Assembly (NCBI GenBank): GCA_014379625.1
Contig: JACMLJ010000065.1
Location: forward strand, 1-64,000
Origin: Ferruginibacter sp.
GTDB lineage: Bacteria > Bacteroidota > Bacteroidia > Chitinophagales > Chitinophagaceae
DNA length: 64,000 nt
Reading direction: 5' to 3'
Numbering within the stretch: the stretch's first letter is position 1; the number at the start of each line of letters is the position of its first letter. Made by a program: the position numbers and the translations under genes. Below, in pieces: positions 49,225-60,325 of the stretch. A model generated the notes under the pieces. It worked only from the letters and a program-made list of their open reading frames with translations. It ran no database searches and had not been told where the DNA came from.

Positions 49225-51471
49225 ATGAACTATCAACCTTCCAACGGGCATACCGATGCGCTTACGGAGCCTAATTCCACCTCTTCCGTGGTATTCCCCG
49301 TTATTAAAAAATCAAAAAAATATGTTCCCGACAAAGATGAACAAAATGACAACCTCGCCAATGATTATTACGCATCCAATGAGCAGGATGAAATGATTGA
49401 ACTGGACTCAACGGTCGGCACCGACGAAAGCATTCCCGCCCAGGCTGTTCCATTTCCGCCACTCGCCGCCATCAGTAAAAATAAAGTGTATGGCCGTTAC
49501 AAGGGTCAACTGGGTAATTTTGAACTGGAGCTCCGGGTGGATATTGATGGTAATATGCCCCTCCAAAAAATAAGCGGCGACTACTATGTTATTTCCGGGC
49601 AAACCAAATCTTATTTCGGATCTTTTTCTGTAGGCAGTATCACCACCAGCATATTGAACAACGTAATAACCATCACCGGTACCGCCACCACCACATGGGC
49701 CACTTCCTTTAATAAGCTTAAAATCGTGATCAGGCAAACCCTGGTTTTGCAACCCCTGGCGCCGGCATTGTTGCAATGGTTCCATATTACCACCAATGCT
49801 CCCGGGGCCCTGTATGTTTGTAATAATTTTAGCAGGGCGTTCCGAACCGTTCGCCTTGAACAGGACCGCACTTCGGGGGTTATCCCCTTCGTTTCTTACA
49901 ACACCGGTGCGCTTCCATCGGGAGGACCTGCAAGGCTGCTTACCATTAATTCGGCCTATGGTGAAGCCGGCGTGGAAATGATCAATGCGGGCATTAGCAG
50001 CGTGGTACCCATGGCCCTTGCCGGCGTAGACGCAAAATGGACCAATGCTGAACTGCATGCCGCAATGGTGAACCACTTTAGCCTGTACCAAAACGCACCC
50101 GCCTGGGATGTGTGGTTACTACATGCCTATGAACACATTTCACCCGGCGTATTGGGTATTATGTTTGACCAGCTCGGGCTTCAGCGGCAGGGTTGCGCCG
50201 TATTTTACAAAGGACTGGGGGGCGCTTCCGCCGAACAGCAAAGATTGCAGGTATATGCCTGCGTACATGAGCTGGGCCACTGCTTCAACCTGTTGCATTC
50301 ATGGCAAAAAAGCCTTGCCACCCCGCCTAAACCAAATATTCCCAGTTCCCTGTCATGGATGAATTATCCGTGGAATTACCCTGCCGGACCGGTGGCTTTC
50401 TGGAACCATTTCCCCTTCCGGTTTGATCCGGTGGAACTGACCCATATCCGTCACGGGTTCAGAAATAATGTGATCATGGGTGGAAATCCATTTACAGTGG
50501 GTTCATCTTTACAGGATATTGGTGGGTTATTTGAAGATAACATTGAAAACACTGCCAATTTGGAATTGGAACTGGAAGCTAAAAAAACCTACTTACTGGG
50601 TGAACCCGTAGTGCTGGAAACAAAACTAAAAACAACCACTACCAAAAACAAACGGGTCATCAGTAACTTGCACGTTAATTATGGTTTTATAACAATTGGC
50701 ATTAAAAAACCTAGTGGCGAAATACTCGAATATGAACCCATCGCGGAAATTTGTATTGAACCAGAATACACCATTTTAAATAAAGACAATCCCGGTGTTT
50801 ACGAAAGTTCATATATAGGTTTTGGCAAACAGGGCTTTATTTTCGACCAACTGGGCACCTACCAGATCCGTGCGGTTTTTTATCACGAAGATGGCTCCAG
50901 GATTGTATCTGATACCTTGAAATTAAGGGTTAAATACCCCGTGGGCAAACAGGATGATGAAATAGCTGACCTGTTGCTGAATGAAGAAGTGGGCTATTTA
51001 CTTGCCTTTATGGGATCAGACGCACCCTACCTTCAAAAAGGCAATGATGCATTGAACCTGCTGGCGGAAAAATATAAAGATCATCCATTAGCTGTTTACG
51101 CGCAATTTATAAAAGGCGTAAACGAACAGCGTACCTTCAAAACCATCACCCCCGAAAAAAACCTGGAGGTAAGGCCACCAAATTTTGCGGGCGGGGAAGC
51201 ATTGTTGAATGAAGTGATCGATAAATCAAAAGCAGGGAAAGGTTTGGATAATATTAGTTTGAACCAAACCATGCAAATTCTTGCCAAGGCTTATCAACGG
51301 GAAGGAAATATGGAAGCTGCAGAGAATACTGTAAAAAATATAGTGTCGCATTTCAACAAGCAGCCTATAAAACCCGAAGTAAAAGAAATGATAGCGAGAG
51401 ATGCCGCCACCATTTTGGCGCCGGAAAAAAAGGATAAACAAAATGGTGAGGATATGGTTAATGAGGGTTAA
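49225..51471 (+). CDS. Metzincin-like zinc metallopeptidase-domain protein
   Basis: 748 aa; zinc motif VHELGHCFNLLHSW (HExxHxxNxxH) followed by candidate Met-turn PSSLSWMNYPW; long C-terminal region; no obvious signal peptide. Confidence 0.7.
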   Translation: MNYQPSNGHTDALTEPNSTSSVVFPVIKKSKKYVPDKDEQNDNLANDYYASNEQDEMIELDSTVGTDESIPAQAVPFPPLAAISKNKVYGRYKGQLGNFELELRVDIDGNMPLQKISGDYYVISGQTKSYFGSFSVGSITTSILNNVITITGTATTTWATSFNKLKIVIRQTLVLQPLAPALLQWFHITTNAPGALYVCNNFSRAFRTVRLEQDRTSGVIPFVSYNTGALPSGGPARLLTINSAYGEAGVEMINAGISSVVPMALAGVDAKWTNAELHAAMVNHFSLYQNAPAWDVWLLHAYEHISPGVLGIMFDQLGLQRQGCAVFYKGLGGASAEQQRLQVYACVHELGHCFNLLHSWQKSLATPPKPNIPSSLSWMNYPWNYPAGPVAFWNHFPFRFDPVELTHIRHGFRNNVIMGGNPFTVGSSLQDIGGLFEDNIENTANLELELEAKKTYLLGEPVVLETKLKTTTTKNKRVISNLHVNYGFITIGIKKPSGEILEYEPIAEICIEPEYTILNKDNPGVYESSYIGFGKQGFIFDQLGTYQIRAVFYHEDGSRIVSDTLKLRVKYPVGKQDDEIADLLLNEEVGYLLAFMGSDAPYLQKGNDALNLLAEKYKDHPLAVYAQFIKGVNEQRTFKTITPEKNLEVRPPNFAGGEALLNEVIDKSKAGKGLDNISLNQTMQILAKAYQREGNMEAAENTVKNIVSHFNKQPIKPEVKEMIARDAATILAPEKKDKQNGEDMVNEG

Positions 51472-51501
51472 CCATTGTACTCAGTACTTATCCAAAAAAT
51501 A

Positions 51502-51530
51502 GGGGCGGCTACAAGCTGCCCTTGTTTTTT
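51502..51530 (+). terminator. Rho-independent terminator
   Basis: ggggcggct-aca-agctgccc followed by ttgttttttct. Confidence 0.75.
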
Positions 51531-51533
51531 CTA

Positions 51534-51836
51534 TTACATTTCCCGGATCTTTGTGAGTACAAAAGGCTGACCCGCCATTAATTCTTCTAATTTAATTGCT
51601 TTAACCGCTCCGCTGAAAACAACCTTTATCCCGGCCTTTTGTAACGCGCCGGGTAAATTGCAGGGAAATAACTGCCTTACACCTCCCTCATAACGGATAC
51701 CAAAATTTGCATTGTCAATTAAAAATATTTCTCCTTCCTGGCCGGCTATGGTAGTTTCGGTTTTGCGGTCTGTAAAGCAATCATTTTCATTTAATTCCCC
51801 CTCAACGGAAGAATATTTTTGATCATTGTTGCCCAT
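51534..51836 (-). CDS. Small hypothetical protein
   Basis: 100 aa ORF MGNNDQKYSSVEGELNEND...; uninterrupted, with intergenic gaps on both sides. Confidence 0.55.
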   Translation of the reverse strand: MGNNDQKYSSVEGELNENDCFTDRKTETTIAGQEGEIFLIDNANFGIRYEGGVRQLFPCNLPGALQKAGIKVVFSGAVKAIKLEELMAGQPFVLTKIREM

Positions 51837-51966
51837 GGTAAATTAATTTAAATGGTGAAAATTACTAAGCACTTTTTATGGTAAGAAAAGTACAAATAAT
51901 TTCTCATTTTTAATAGAAACCAATTCATTTTTCTGCCCGCAAATTCATCCTTTTTATTCATATTTT

Positions 51967-52587
51967 TTAAGCGTCATGCCGGGTGCATTTCAAATTCATT
52001 CTGCCATACGCATGATATTGCTGATTCGGTTCACCAAGTATTTCCCGGAGTTTTACGTATGATCTGCGCATATTAGTTTTAACGGTTCCTTCAGGAAGGG
52101 CAAACAATTCGCTTATCTCCCTGCAGGTATAGCCGATGCTGAATAATTCTAATATCCTTCGCTCTTTGTACGGCAATAATGATAGAGATTTTAGTAGATA
52201 TATATGTTCTGACTTTTGTACCATAAATACTTTCGCTTTTATTTCATTTTCATCAATGGGGCAGGTAAGTTTCTTTTTCTTTACAAATTTACTGCGTAAA
52301 TAGTCAATGGATTCATTCCTGGTAATTGAGATCATCCATGTATAAAGGCTGCTTTTTTCGCTGTGGTAATTATTAATATTTAACCAAATTTTCAAAAACA
52401 CATTTTGCAGGATCTCTTCTGATGCCAACCGGCAGCCCACTGTATTTTTGATCCTGTCGAAAAGAGTGGCAGAATAAGCAGTATACAAGATAGAGAACGC
52501 TTTTTCGTTTCTCAACCGGAGCCGGGCAATCAAATCTGTTTCTGAAAAGGGTATTTTTTTTTTAACAATAACAACGTTCGGGGCCAT
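51967..52587 (-). CDS. ECF-type RNA polymerase sigma factor
   Basis: Likely start 52587 (MAPNVVIVKKKIPFSETDLIARL); region 2 NEKAFSILYTAYSATLFDRI...ASEEILQNVFLKIWLNI; region 4 LPYKERRILELFSIGYTCREISELFALPEGTVKTNMRRSYVKLREIL. Confidence 0.9.
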   Translation of the reverse strand: MAPNVVIVKKKIPFSETDLIARLRLRNEKAFSILYTAYSATLFDRIKNTVGCRLASEEILQNVFLKIWLNINNYHSEKSSLYTWMISITRNESIDYLRSKFVKKKKLTCPIDENEIKAKVFMVQKSEHIYLLKSLSLLPYKERRILELFSIGYTCREISELFALPEGTVKTNMRRSYVKLREILGEPNQQYHAYGRMNLKCTRHDA

Positions 52588-53173
52588 ACGCGGAAATAAT
52601 AAATAATTGTGCCATTCAATAGGGCTGGCAAACTGTTTAATCCTTTCAGATTTCTCATTAATAAGATTAAACAGAATGGGGCATTCAATAATAAATTTTT
52701 TATTACTGTGGATTACTTTACCCGGGTGCAAACAAAGGCAAATGGCAGTATTTCGGATATTTTCCGAAATTGTAACATCCCCGCTATTCATTCCTGGTAA
52801 ATAGCAGGTTATTTATACCGAAACGCTGGTTTTATTTCATCAAGACCGCTTAAGCCATGATCTTAATTTACAGACCAATTACGGTATGCCTGACCATATA
52901 TACCCGAACCGTGACCAGGCAACCGGTGAAAATGGTTCGATACATTTACCCGGAAACAAATTACGGACAGATCAATAACAATAATAAAATGATGTATTGA
53001 GCGAAGCGGGGAACATAAAAAAATCCCCACTGGCAACCTGCCGGTTATTTCGAAAATAGCCCCGTATAAAAAAGCAACCCCTGCACTGCACATTACTAAG
53101 TATCTTTGAGTGAAGCCCGCCAGTACCTAAAAAGATAAGTGATCAACCCAACTTAACCACGAATCTATTTTTT

Positions 53174-56100
53174 ATGTTACAGGCCAATAAGGACGCACCA
53201 AAAATACTTTCTGATAACCTCTTCCCGGTAGTGGGGGTTGGCGCATCTGCAGGGGGGTTGGAAGCCTTTAAACTATTGGTGAAAGCCATCCCTGAAAACA
53301 GCGGAACCGCTTATATCCTGGTGCAGCACCTCGACCCCTTCCATGAAAGCATATTAGCGGATATTTTGCAAAGGTTAACCAATATCCCCGTACTGGAAAT
53401 TACCGATAACATTACGGTGGCCCCCGATCATATCTACATTATCCCGTCGAATAAAATTTTAGTAGCAACTGATGGCGTACTTAAATTAGATGTGCGGCCG
53501 CCAAAGCCGGAAAAGAATATGCCGGTTGATATATTTTTCACCTCGCTTGCCGAAGTTCACCAGGAACATGCCATTGGCGTAGTGCTATCCGGAACAGGCA
53601 CTGATGGCACACTGGGCCTGAAGATAATTAAGGAGCATGGCGGAATTACTTTTGCGCAGCAATTGGAATCGGCACACTATGATGGAATGCCGCTCAGCGC
53701 GATCCAGTCAGACAATGTTGATTTTGTGCTCACCCCCGACCAGATCCCGGGAAAACTGCTGGAACTGGGCCGGTCACTGAACATTTTTTTAAAGCCCGGT
53801 AATGAAGTTCAACATGAAAAAGAAAATACCTTTAAACAAATCCTCATACTGCTAAAAGCGGGCAGACCGGTAGATTTTACTTATTACAAACAAAGCGCTG
53901 TCCGCCGCTGCATATTGCGCCGGATGATCATTAATAAGATAGAGAACCTGGGGGACTATTCCAGGTTCCTGGAAGATCATATAACTGAGCAGGAAATTCT
54001 TTACAGTGACCTGTTCTTTCCCCTCACGTCATTTTTCAGGGACAGTGAAATTTTCGATAATTTATGTGAAACCGTTTTTCCAGACCTGGTAAAAAACAAA
54101 TCATTGGCAGAGCCGTTAAGGATCTGGATAGCTGGTTGTTCTACCGGTGAAGAAGCTTATTCAGTGGCAATCTGCATAAGTGAATTTTTAGCAAATAATG
54201 ACCAGTCCGTAAAAATTCAGCTATTCGCAACAGATATTTCGGAAAAAGCGATCACAAAAGCGCGCAGCGGCAATTACATGCCGGCCGAACTGGAAAATGT
54301 TTCAGCAAACCGGCTGCATGAATTTTTTGATAAAACGAACGGGCACTACCAGGTGAAAAAACCAATAAGGGATATGTGCGTTTTTGCAACGCATAATTTT
54401 TTAAAAGATCCGCCTTTTGCACGAATGGACCTGATCAGTTGCCGCAATGTACTTATTTACATGGATCACTATTTACAGAAAAAGGCGCTGGCTACCTTTC
54501 ATTATGCATTAAACAATACCGCTTTTTTGCAGTTGGGCAAATCAGAAACTACGGATCAGTCACCTGAATTGTTTACTGCAGTAAACAATGCAGGTAAACT
54601 ATATTTCCGCAATGAAGTACCGAGGAGATTTATGCCTGCCACAACCGAACAAACAGAAAAGGCACTGAATAGAAGCGTCACCAGAACAGCAAAAAAAGAG
54701 GTTAAAAAAGACGACTTTCAAAAAATTACTGATGAAATTTTATTGTCGGGATATACCCCGGCGGGGGTGGTGGTGAACCAACTGTTCGACATCGTACAAT
54801 TTCGCGGATCAACCGGCCCCTACCTTGAACAACGCCCGGGTGCGCCCGGTATCAACGTTATAAAACTTGCACGGGATGGCCTGGCTTTTGAATTGCGCAA
54901 CCTGCTGTATAAAGTAAAAGCATTGATGAAACCACTCAGTAAAGAAGATATCCCTGTTGAAAATGGCGAGCGGTTAGTTAGCATCGAAGTGATCCCATTA
55001 TTGGATACAATTGAAATCCATTTTTTAATACTTTTTAAGAACAGTGAGGGTACCCGCCCTGTACCCAACACTACAGTTGATATTAAGGCGGGCGGGCTGA
55101 ACAAAACCCCCGGCTACCTTCACCTGCAACAATTAGAAAAAGAACTCAGCCAGGTACGTGAAGATATGCGGCGTATTACCGAAGAGCAGGAGGCAGCCAA
55201 CGAAGAATTGCAAAGCGCCAATGAAGAATTACTTTCAGGCAGCGAGGAATTACAGAGCGTCAATGAAGAGTTAGAAACCTCTAAGGAAGAAATACAAAGC
55301 ACTTTTGAAGAATTAATTATCGTTAACCGCGAACTGTATGAACGCAACCAACAATATAACGATGAACGGCAGTATTCCCAGGCAATAGTAAAAACGATCC
55401 GCCAGCCATTATTAGTGCTTACCAAAGAGTTAAGCGTGAAGAGCACCAATAGCGCATTTTATAAAACTTTTAAAGTGACGGAACCCGAAACAGAAGGTAA
55501 ATTATTAAATCAATTAGGTGAGCGGCAATGGGATATACCGGCACTAACCGGTAAACTAAAAAATATCCTGAATCACCAAAGCTTTGAAGATTTTGAAGTA
55601 AGCTTAACCTTTCCAGTTATCGGGGAAAAAACAATGTCGTTGAATGCCAGCCAGATGTTTAACGAGAATAGCAGCGAACAATTGATATTGCTGGCAATAG
55701 AAGATATTACCGAAAAAAAAGCGCTTGCTAAAAAAGAACAGGAATTTGCCAGGATACTCTTAAATGAGCGCCGGGTACTGCACGATTTCTTTATGCAAAC
55801 ACCTGCCTTTCTTTGCATTTTAAGGGGGCCCCAACATATTTTTGAAATGGCCAACCCGCTCTACATGGAGTTAACAGGTAACCGCAACATTCTTGGCAAA
55901 CCTTTTAGTGAAGCGCTTCCTGAATTAAAAGAACAGGGATTTGCTGAACTGTTGGATAAGGTTTACGAGACAGGCGAATCTTTTACCGGGAAAGAAATGC
56001 AAATAAGTATTGATCGCGGGAAAGGAACGCTGGAACCTGTTTATCTTAATTTTAATTATAAAGCGCTTATTAACAGCAATGATGAAGTGGAGGGGATTTT

Positions 56101-57724
56101 ATTTTTCGCCTACGATGTATCTGAACAGATCTTTGCGCGGCGGCAGGTTGAGGCAAATGCTGCTTTGCTGCAAAACATGTACATGAATGCACCGGCTTTT
56201 ATTTGCACATTAAGCGGGCCGGAACTGATTTATGAGTTGGTTAACCCTGCTTACCAGCAGTTGTTCGGCAGGCGGGTATTATTAGGCAAGCCACTTACGG
56301 AGACTGTACCGGAGTTGAAAGACCAGCGCTACAAAAAAATGCTGGACAAAGTTTACTACACAGGGGAAATATTCGTGAATAAGGAATTTCCCTGTATGCT
56401 CGCACGTGATGAAAATTCGGTGCCCGAACTCAGGTATTTCAATTTCACCTACCAGCCCATGTATGATGATAAGGAAAACATACATGGTATATTGGTTTTT
56501 GGATACGAGGTAACGGAGGAAATCCGGGGCAGAAAATTACAGGCGGAAAATGCGGCGGAACGGATCGCGGTACTGGAAGCGATTCCGCAGTGCGGATGGA
56601 CGGCCCACGAAAATGGCGGTTTCAATTATGTAAATAAATTTTTCGTTGATTATACAGGGATGACTGAACGGGAGATACAATTGTGGGACTGGATAAAAGT
56701 GGTGCACAATGACCAGGCGGATGAAACCCTTAAAAAGTATAAACAATTAATACAAAAAAGAAATGATTTTGATCTTGAATTTCTGATGAAAAGAAATCTT
56801 GATGATTCTTACCGGTGGCATTTGCTCAGGGCGCTGGCGATAAGGGACCACCAGTCGGGAATGATCATATCCTGGGTAGGTACCATTACCGATATTCACG
56901 ACCAGACATTATTTGCGGAAGTACTGGAAAAGCAGGTTGCCGAAAGAACAAAATCGCTTAAGATATCCAATGCCGAATTGGAACATTCCAATAAAAACCT
57001 GGAGCAGTTTGCCTACATTGCCTCGCATGATTTGCAGGAACCACTTCGCAAAATTCAGATATTTTCTTCGATGCTGAACGACCACTTTGCCGACATCCCC
57101 GAAAAGGCAAAAGAACTGATCAACAAAATCAATTCCTCCTCAGAAAGAATGACGGTGCTTATAAAAGATGTACTCAATTTCTCCAAGTTAACTATGTCTG
57201 AATTTACACTTGAAAAAACTGATTTGAATGAGATACTAAATGCCGTGGTAAGCGAATTTGATTTATTGATCAGTCAAAAAAATGTCGTTATACATACAGA
57301 TAAGTTGCCCGTAATTGAAGCCGTTCCATTGCAGATGAAGCAACTTTTTTATAACCTGGTCAGTAATTCGATAAAATTTTCCGCACCCGGCAGAAACCCT
57401 GTTATCACGATATCCTGCCGGGCGCTTCCGCCGGTGGAAGTAAAAAAACATGCACAACTACACCCGGAACTTGCTTATTGTGAGCTTATTTTGGAGGATA
57501 ATGGTATTGGCTTTGATCAGCAATTTGCCGAAAAAATATTTTTAATTTTCCAGCGGTTACATAGCAGGCATTTATACGCGGGCACAGGCATAGGGCTTGC
57601 GCTATGCAACAATATTGTTATCAACCACCAGGGAGCAATATACGCAGAAGCTATAGAAAACAAAGGGGCTGCCTTTCATATTTTACTACCCCTTCAACAA
57701 TCTAAAATAGCCTTTATCTCCTGA
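53174..57724 (+). CDS. CheB-CheR-PAS-histidine kinase fusion protein
   Basis: 1516 aa; CheB VGVGASAGGLEAFKLLVKAIP / VVLSGTGTDGTLGLKIIKEHGG; CheR RIWIAGCSTGEEAYSVAICI / CRNVLIYMD; coiled coil EEQEAANEELQSANEELLSGSEELQSVNEELETSKEE; PAS; HisKA FAYIASHDLQEPLRKIQIFSSML; HATPase LILEDNGIGFDQQFAEKIF. Confidence 0.95.
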   Translation: MLQANKDAPKILSDNLFPVVGVGASAGGLEAFKLLVKAIPENSGTAYILVQHLDPFHESILADILQRLTNIPVLEITDNITVAPDHIYIIPSNKILVATDGVLKLDVRPPKPEKNMPVDIFFTSLAEVHQEHAIGVVLSGTGTDGTLGLKIIKEHGGITFAQQLESAHYDGMPLSAIQSDNVDFVLTPDQIPGKLLELGRSLNIFLKPGNEVQHEKENTFKQILILLKAGRPVDFTYYKQSAVRRCILRRMIINKIENLGDYSRFLEDHITEQEILYSDLFFPLTSFFRDSEIFDNLCETVFPDLVKNKSLAEPLRIWIAGCSTGEEAYSVAICISEFLANNDQSVKIQLFATDISEKAITKARSGNYMPAELENVSANRLHEFFDKTNGHYQVKKPIRDMCVFATHNFLKDPPFARMDLISCRNVLIYMDHYLQKKALATFHYALNNTAFLQLGKSETTDQSPELFTAVNNAGKLYFRNEVPRRFMPATTEQTEKALNRSVTRTAKKEVKKDDFQKITDEILLSGYTPAGVVVNQLFDIVQFRGSTGPYLEQRPGAPGINVIKLARDGLAFELRNLLYKVKALMKPLSKEDIPVENGERLVSIEVIPLLDTIEIHFLILFKNSEGTRPVPNTTVDIKAGGLNKTPGYLHLQQLEKELSQVREDMRRITEEQEAANEELQSANEELLSGSEELQSVNEELETSKEEIQSTFEELIIVNRELYERNQQYNDERQYSQAIVKTIRQPLLVLTKELSVKSTNSAFYKTFKVTEPETEGKLLNQLGERQWDIPALTGKLKNILNHQSFEDFEVSLTFPVIGEKTMSLNASQMFNENSSEQLILLAIEDITEKKALAKKEQEFARILLNERRVLHDFFMQTPAFLCILRGPQHIFEMANPLYMELTGNRNILGKPFSEALPELKEQGFAELLDKVYETGESFTGKEMQISIDRGKGTLEPVYLNFNYKALINSNDEVEGILFFAYDVSEQIFARRQVEANAALLQNMYMNAPAFICTLSGPELIYELVNPAYQQLFGRRVLLGKPLTETVPELKDQRYKKMLDKVYYTGEIFVNKEFPCMLARDENSVPELRYFNFTYQPMYDDKENIHGILVFGYEVTEEIRGRKLQAENAAERIAVLEAIPQCGWTAHENGGFNYVNKFFVDYTGMTEREIQLWDWIKVVHNDQADETLKKYKQLIQKRNDFDLEFLMKRNLDDSYRWHLLRALAIRDHQSGMIISWVGTITDIHDQTLFAEVLEKQVAERTKSLKISNAELEHSNKNLEQFAYIASHDLQEPLRKIQIFSSMLNDHFADIPEKAKELINKINSSSERMTVLIKDVLNFSKLTMSEFTLEKTDLNEILNAVVSEFDLLISQKNVVIHTDKLPVIEAVPLQMKQLFYNLVSNSIKFSAPGRNPVITISCRALPPVEVKKHAQLHPELAYCELILEDNGIGFDQQFAEKIFLIFQRLHSRHLYAGTGIGLALCNNIVINHQGAIYAEAIENKGAAFHILLPLQQSKIAFIS

Positions 57725-57962
57725 AAGCAATGGCTTTTTAGTTAAGGATTTAACGGCTGTTATTAAAGCGGTGGTAAAATTGATCATTAGAATTACCGCT
57801 TCAGCCGAAATATTTTCCGACTAGGCCCAACAAAGAAAATATAAGGTTTTATCACCGATCAGAGGGTGGAGTGCAATTGGATCAAATTGTTATAATGCAG
57901 GAAGAAAGACCGGTATCGGGAATTTATTAAAGGTTGCGCATGTTTTGGCTGATACAACCCCA

Positions 57963-59048
57963 TCAATGATTTTTGGTGGGCTGCAAAAGTGTATCTAATG
58001 GTAGCTCTTCAATTCCCTGGTGTTTACTTTGCTGATGGGGCAGGTGATACTGTTCGTAAAATTGTTTTTTATAATCCCTGTACTTACTTACCGCACCCAG
58101 CCAGCTCATTAATTTTATGTAATACCATGCCAGGTCTACCTGGTGTGGCTTAAAACCGCTTCTTGCACTTTTTGGAAACAAATGGTGGTTGTTATGCCAT
58201 TCGCCGGCAACAAAACCGGGCCATAATTGATTAACCGAATTGTCTTTGTGATTGTAATCAACGCCATCCCTTTGTTTATCAGTTCCTTTACCATGGCCTT
58301 CATAATTAAAAGTGCGTACCCCGACAGCCCAAAAGGCCGCCGCCCCAAATAAGCTGCAGGCCAGTGCATGCCCACCCAACAGGTAAAAAGCAAGGTACCA
58401 GAAAGACCAGTTCAATATCCAGGCCCGAACGGCCCGGTATGGATTAACATAAGAGCCCCAGCGCTGGTATTGCGCGTATGTATTGGCCTTCACGCCCGTA
58501 TGCTTCATCAGCATCTTTACCCGGTTATAATCACTTTCACTTAAGTTTTTGGCAATCGGCTGGTGATTCACATCCGCTAAAAAACAATATAAAAAACCGG
58601 CATATGCATTATAAGGATCACCCGGCTGGTCAGATTTAGCATGATGTACATGGTGGGAGATAACATATATCTCTTCAGGAATAGCACTTATCGTAAGATT
58701 TTGTGTAAAGAAACGCCAAAACTTATTACGGAATTTATAGGCCCCGTGCGTGCAGTAACGGTGGTGCCAGATGGTGCCATGCGTGCCCATGATGATCATA
58801 CTGTAGATAAAGGCTGCCAGCAGGGTCCATATACTGAGAAAGTTAACTATAAACACCACAAAAAAAGGTACCAGGCAAATCACCCTTAGCCAGCTAAAAA
58901 ATGGCAACCAGTTTTTGCGTGATTTAAATATATTCAATCTTGAAAAAAACTCTCCGAAAATTTGATTCACTGAAGGCTTAATCAAATTTCCCTGGTCATC
59001 CTTCCACCCGTATGAAGGTACCTGTAACACATTATCCAAAAATGCCAT
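57963..59048 (-). CDS. Acyl-CoA/fatty acid desaturase
   Basis: 361 aa; HxxxxH/HxxHH histidine motifs HGTIWHHRYCTHGAY, HHVHHAKSD, EWHNNHHLFP. Confidence 0.92.
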   Translation of the reverse strand: MAFLDNVLQVPSYGWKDDQGNLIKPSVNQIFGEFFSRLNIFKSRKNWLPFFSWLRVICLVPFFVVFIVNFLSIWTLLAAFIYSMIIMGTHGTIWHHRYCTHGAYKFRNKFWRFFTQNLTISAIPEEIYVISHHVHHAKSDQPGDPYNAYAGFLYCFLADVNHQPIAKNLSESDYNRVKMLMKHTGVKANTYAQYQRWGSYVNPYRAVRAWILNWSFWYLAFYLLGGHALACSLFGAAAFWAVGVRTFNYEGHGKGTDKQRDGVDYNHKDNSVNQLWPGFVAGEWHNNHHLFPKSARSGFKPHQVDLAWYYIKLMSWLGAVSKYRDYKKQFYEQYHLPHQQSKHQGIEELPLDTLLQPTKNH

Positions 59049-59474
59049 AAATATATTATTTTATATAAAAAATTTAATAAGTATGCCCCTAAGTTAACCT
59101 TTAAAGTATATAAGAAAGTGAAACCAATACTTAACCTGTCAACCCTGGATCATTTTAACTTTTATAAAAAATATAATTTTAAGACCTAATATAGCTGATT
59201 AATCCCGGTAAACATGCAAAACTGTAAATAATATAACTTATTTCCAAAATTGTGTAATAATTGTCCGGGCCGTACCGCAATTTTCATATAAAAAGACAGT
59301 TCTTGTCGCCCAACCTTATTCCCGCTTTAGGCGCCAGTATGTTAAAAACTTACAAACAAGTTTTCCCTTTTGGGCAGATGATTACTAATGGAATAGGGCA
59401 TTTCTTACATTAGCACATTAACAAATTAGCTCATTAGCACATTTGAAAGTATTGATGGGTAAGTTGCCGGTTAA

Positions 59475-59702
59475 TCAGGTGATTTTCTTTGGAGGTAAGG
59501 CAAAAGCGAGTGCATCATGTTCAAAGTGTCCGTTATGTGAACCATCACAAAATGGCTTATTTTTAGACAGGCCGCAACGGCAAATACCCAATACTACTCT
59601 TCCACCTAAATCATATTGATTTCCCGTTCTGTCAACGATTTCAAAATCACCTTCAATTTTAAGCGATCCATTACTGTTTACGGTAATTTTTGTAGTTGCC
59701 AT
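59475..59702 (-). CDS. CDGSH iron-sulfur domain protein
   Basis: Start likely 59702 (MATTKITVNSNGSLKIEGDFEIVDRTG); CRCGLSKNKPFCDGSH signature. Confidence 0.93.
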   Translation of the reverse strand: MATTKITVNSNGSLKIEGDFEIVDRTGNQYDLGGRVVLGICRCGLSKNKPFCDGSHNGHFEHDALAFALPPKKIT

Positions 59703-60325
59703 TTGTATCTGTTTCTCCAAAAATATGCAATTAAATTTCAACGGCAGCAATTGCTGCTCCTTTGGTTAAATAAAAATTGTCAATGGTGACCAGAAATCTA
59801 TCGTGTGGGCAAAATACCTTGCAAGCATACCAAATTGCGCTTATCATTTGCCAGCCACAATCGCCAGTAAGTATCACAACTTCCAAAGATAGGGGCCCCG
59901 TAAACTAAAATAGCTAACAGTTAAAAAAGTGGAGTTGCAGCATTGTAATCTTTTAGTAAAATTAATTACCAGAATTTGGTACTTTTGCAATGAAATCAAT
60001 ATAAAAGCTACTTTTGCAAAAGCGATTGCTCAATGCTATTAACTTCAGAAAGGAAACATTGGTGGCTTATCCAAAATTCTTAGCCAGGTTGAAAGATATT
60101 TTGTCATCTCTCCATCCGTTGCAATGATACTAAAGATCAAAAGGTTAATTTGAAAAAATAATTATTAATTTTCAATGTGTACATACACGTGGGAATAAAA
60201 ATATTCCGGAACAATTAAGTTATAGTGGATAAAATCTTAGCGTTGCATACTGGTAAAATCCCGATTGGATATATATCCTGTGGAGCAGTTAGTTTTGGTT
60301 TAACATTGCATGCAAATCTTTTTTT

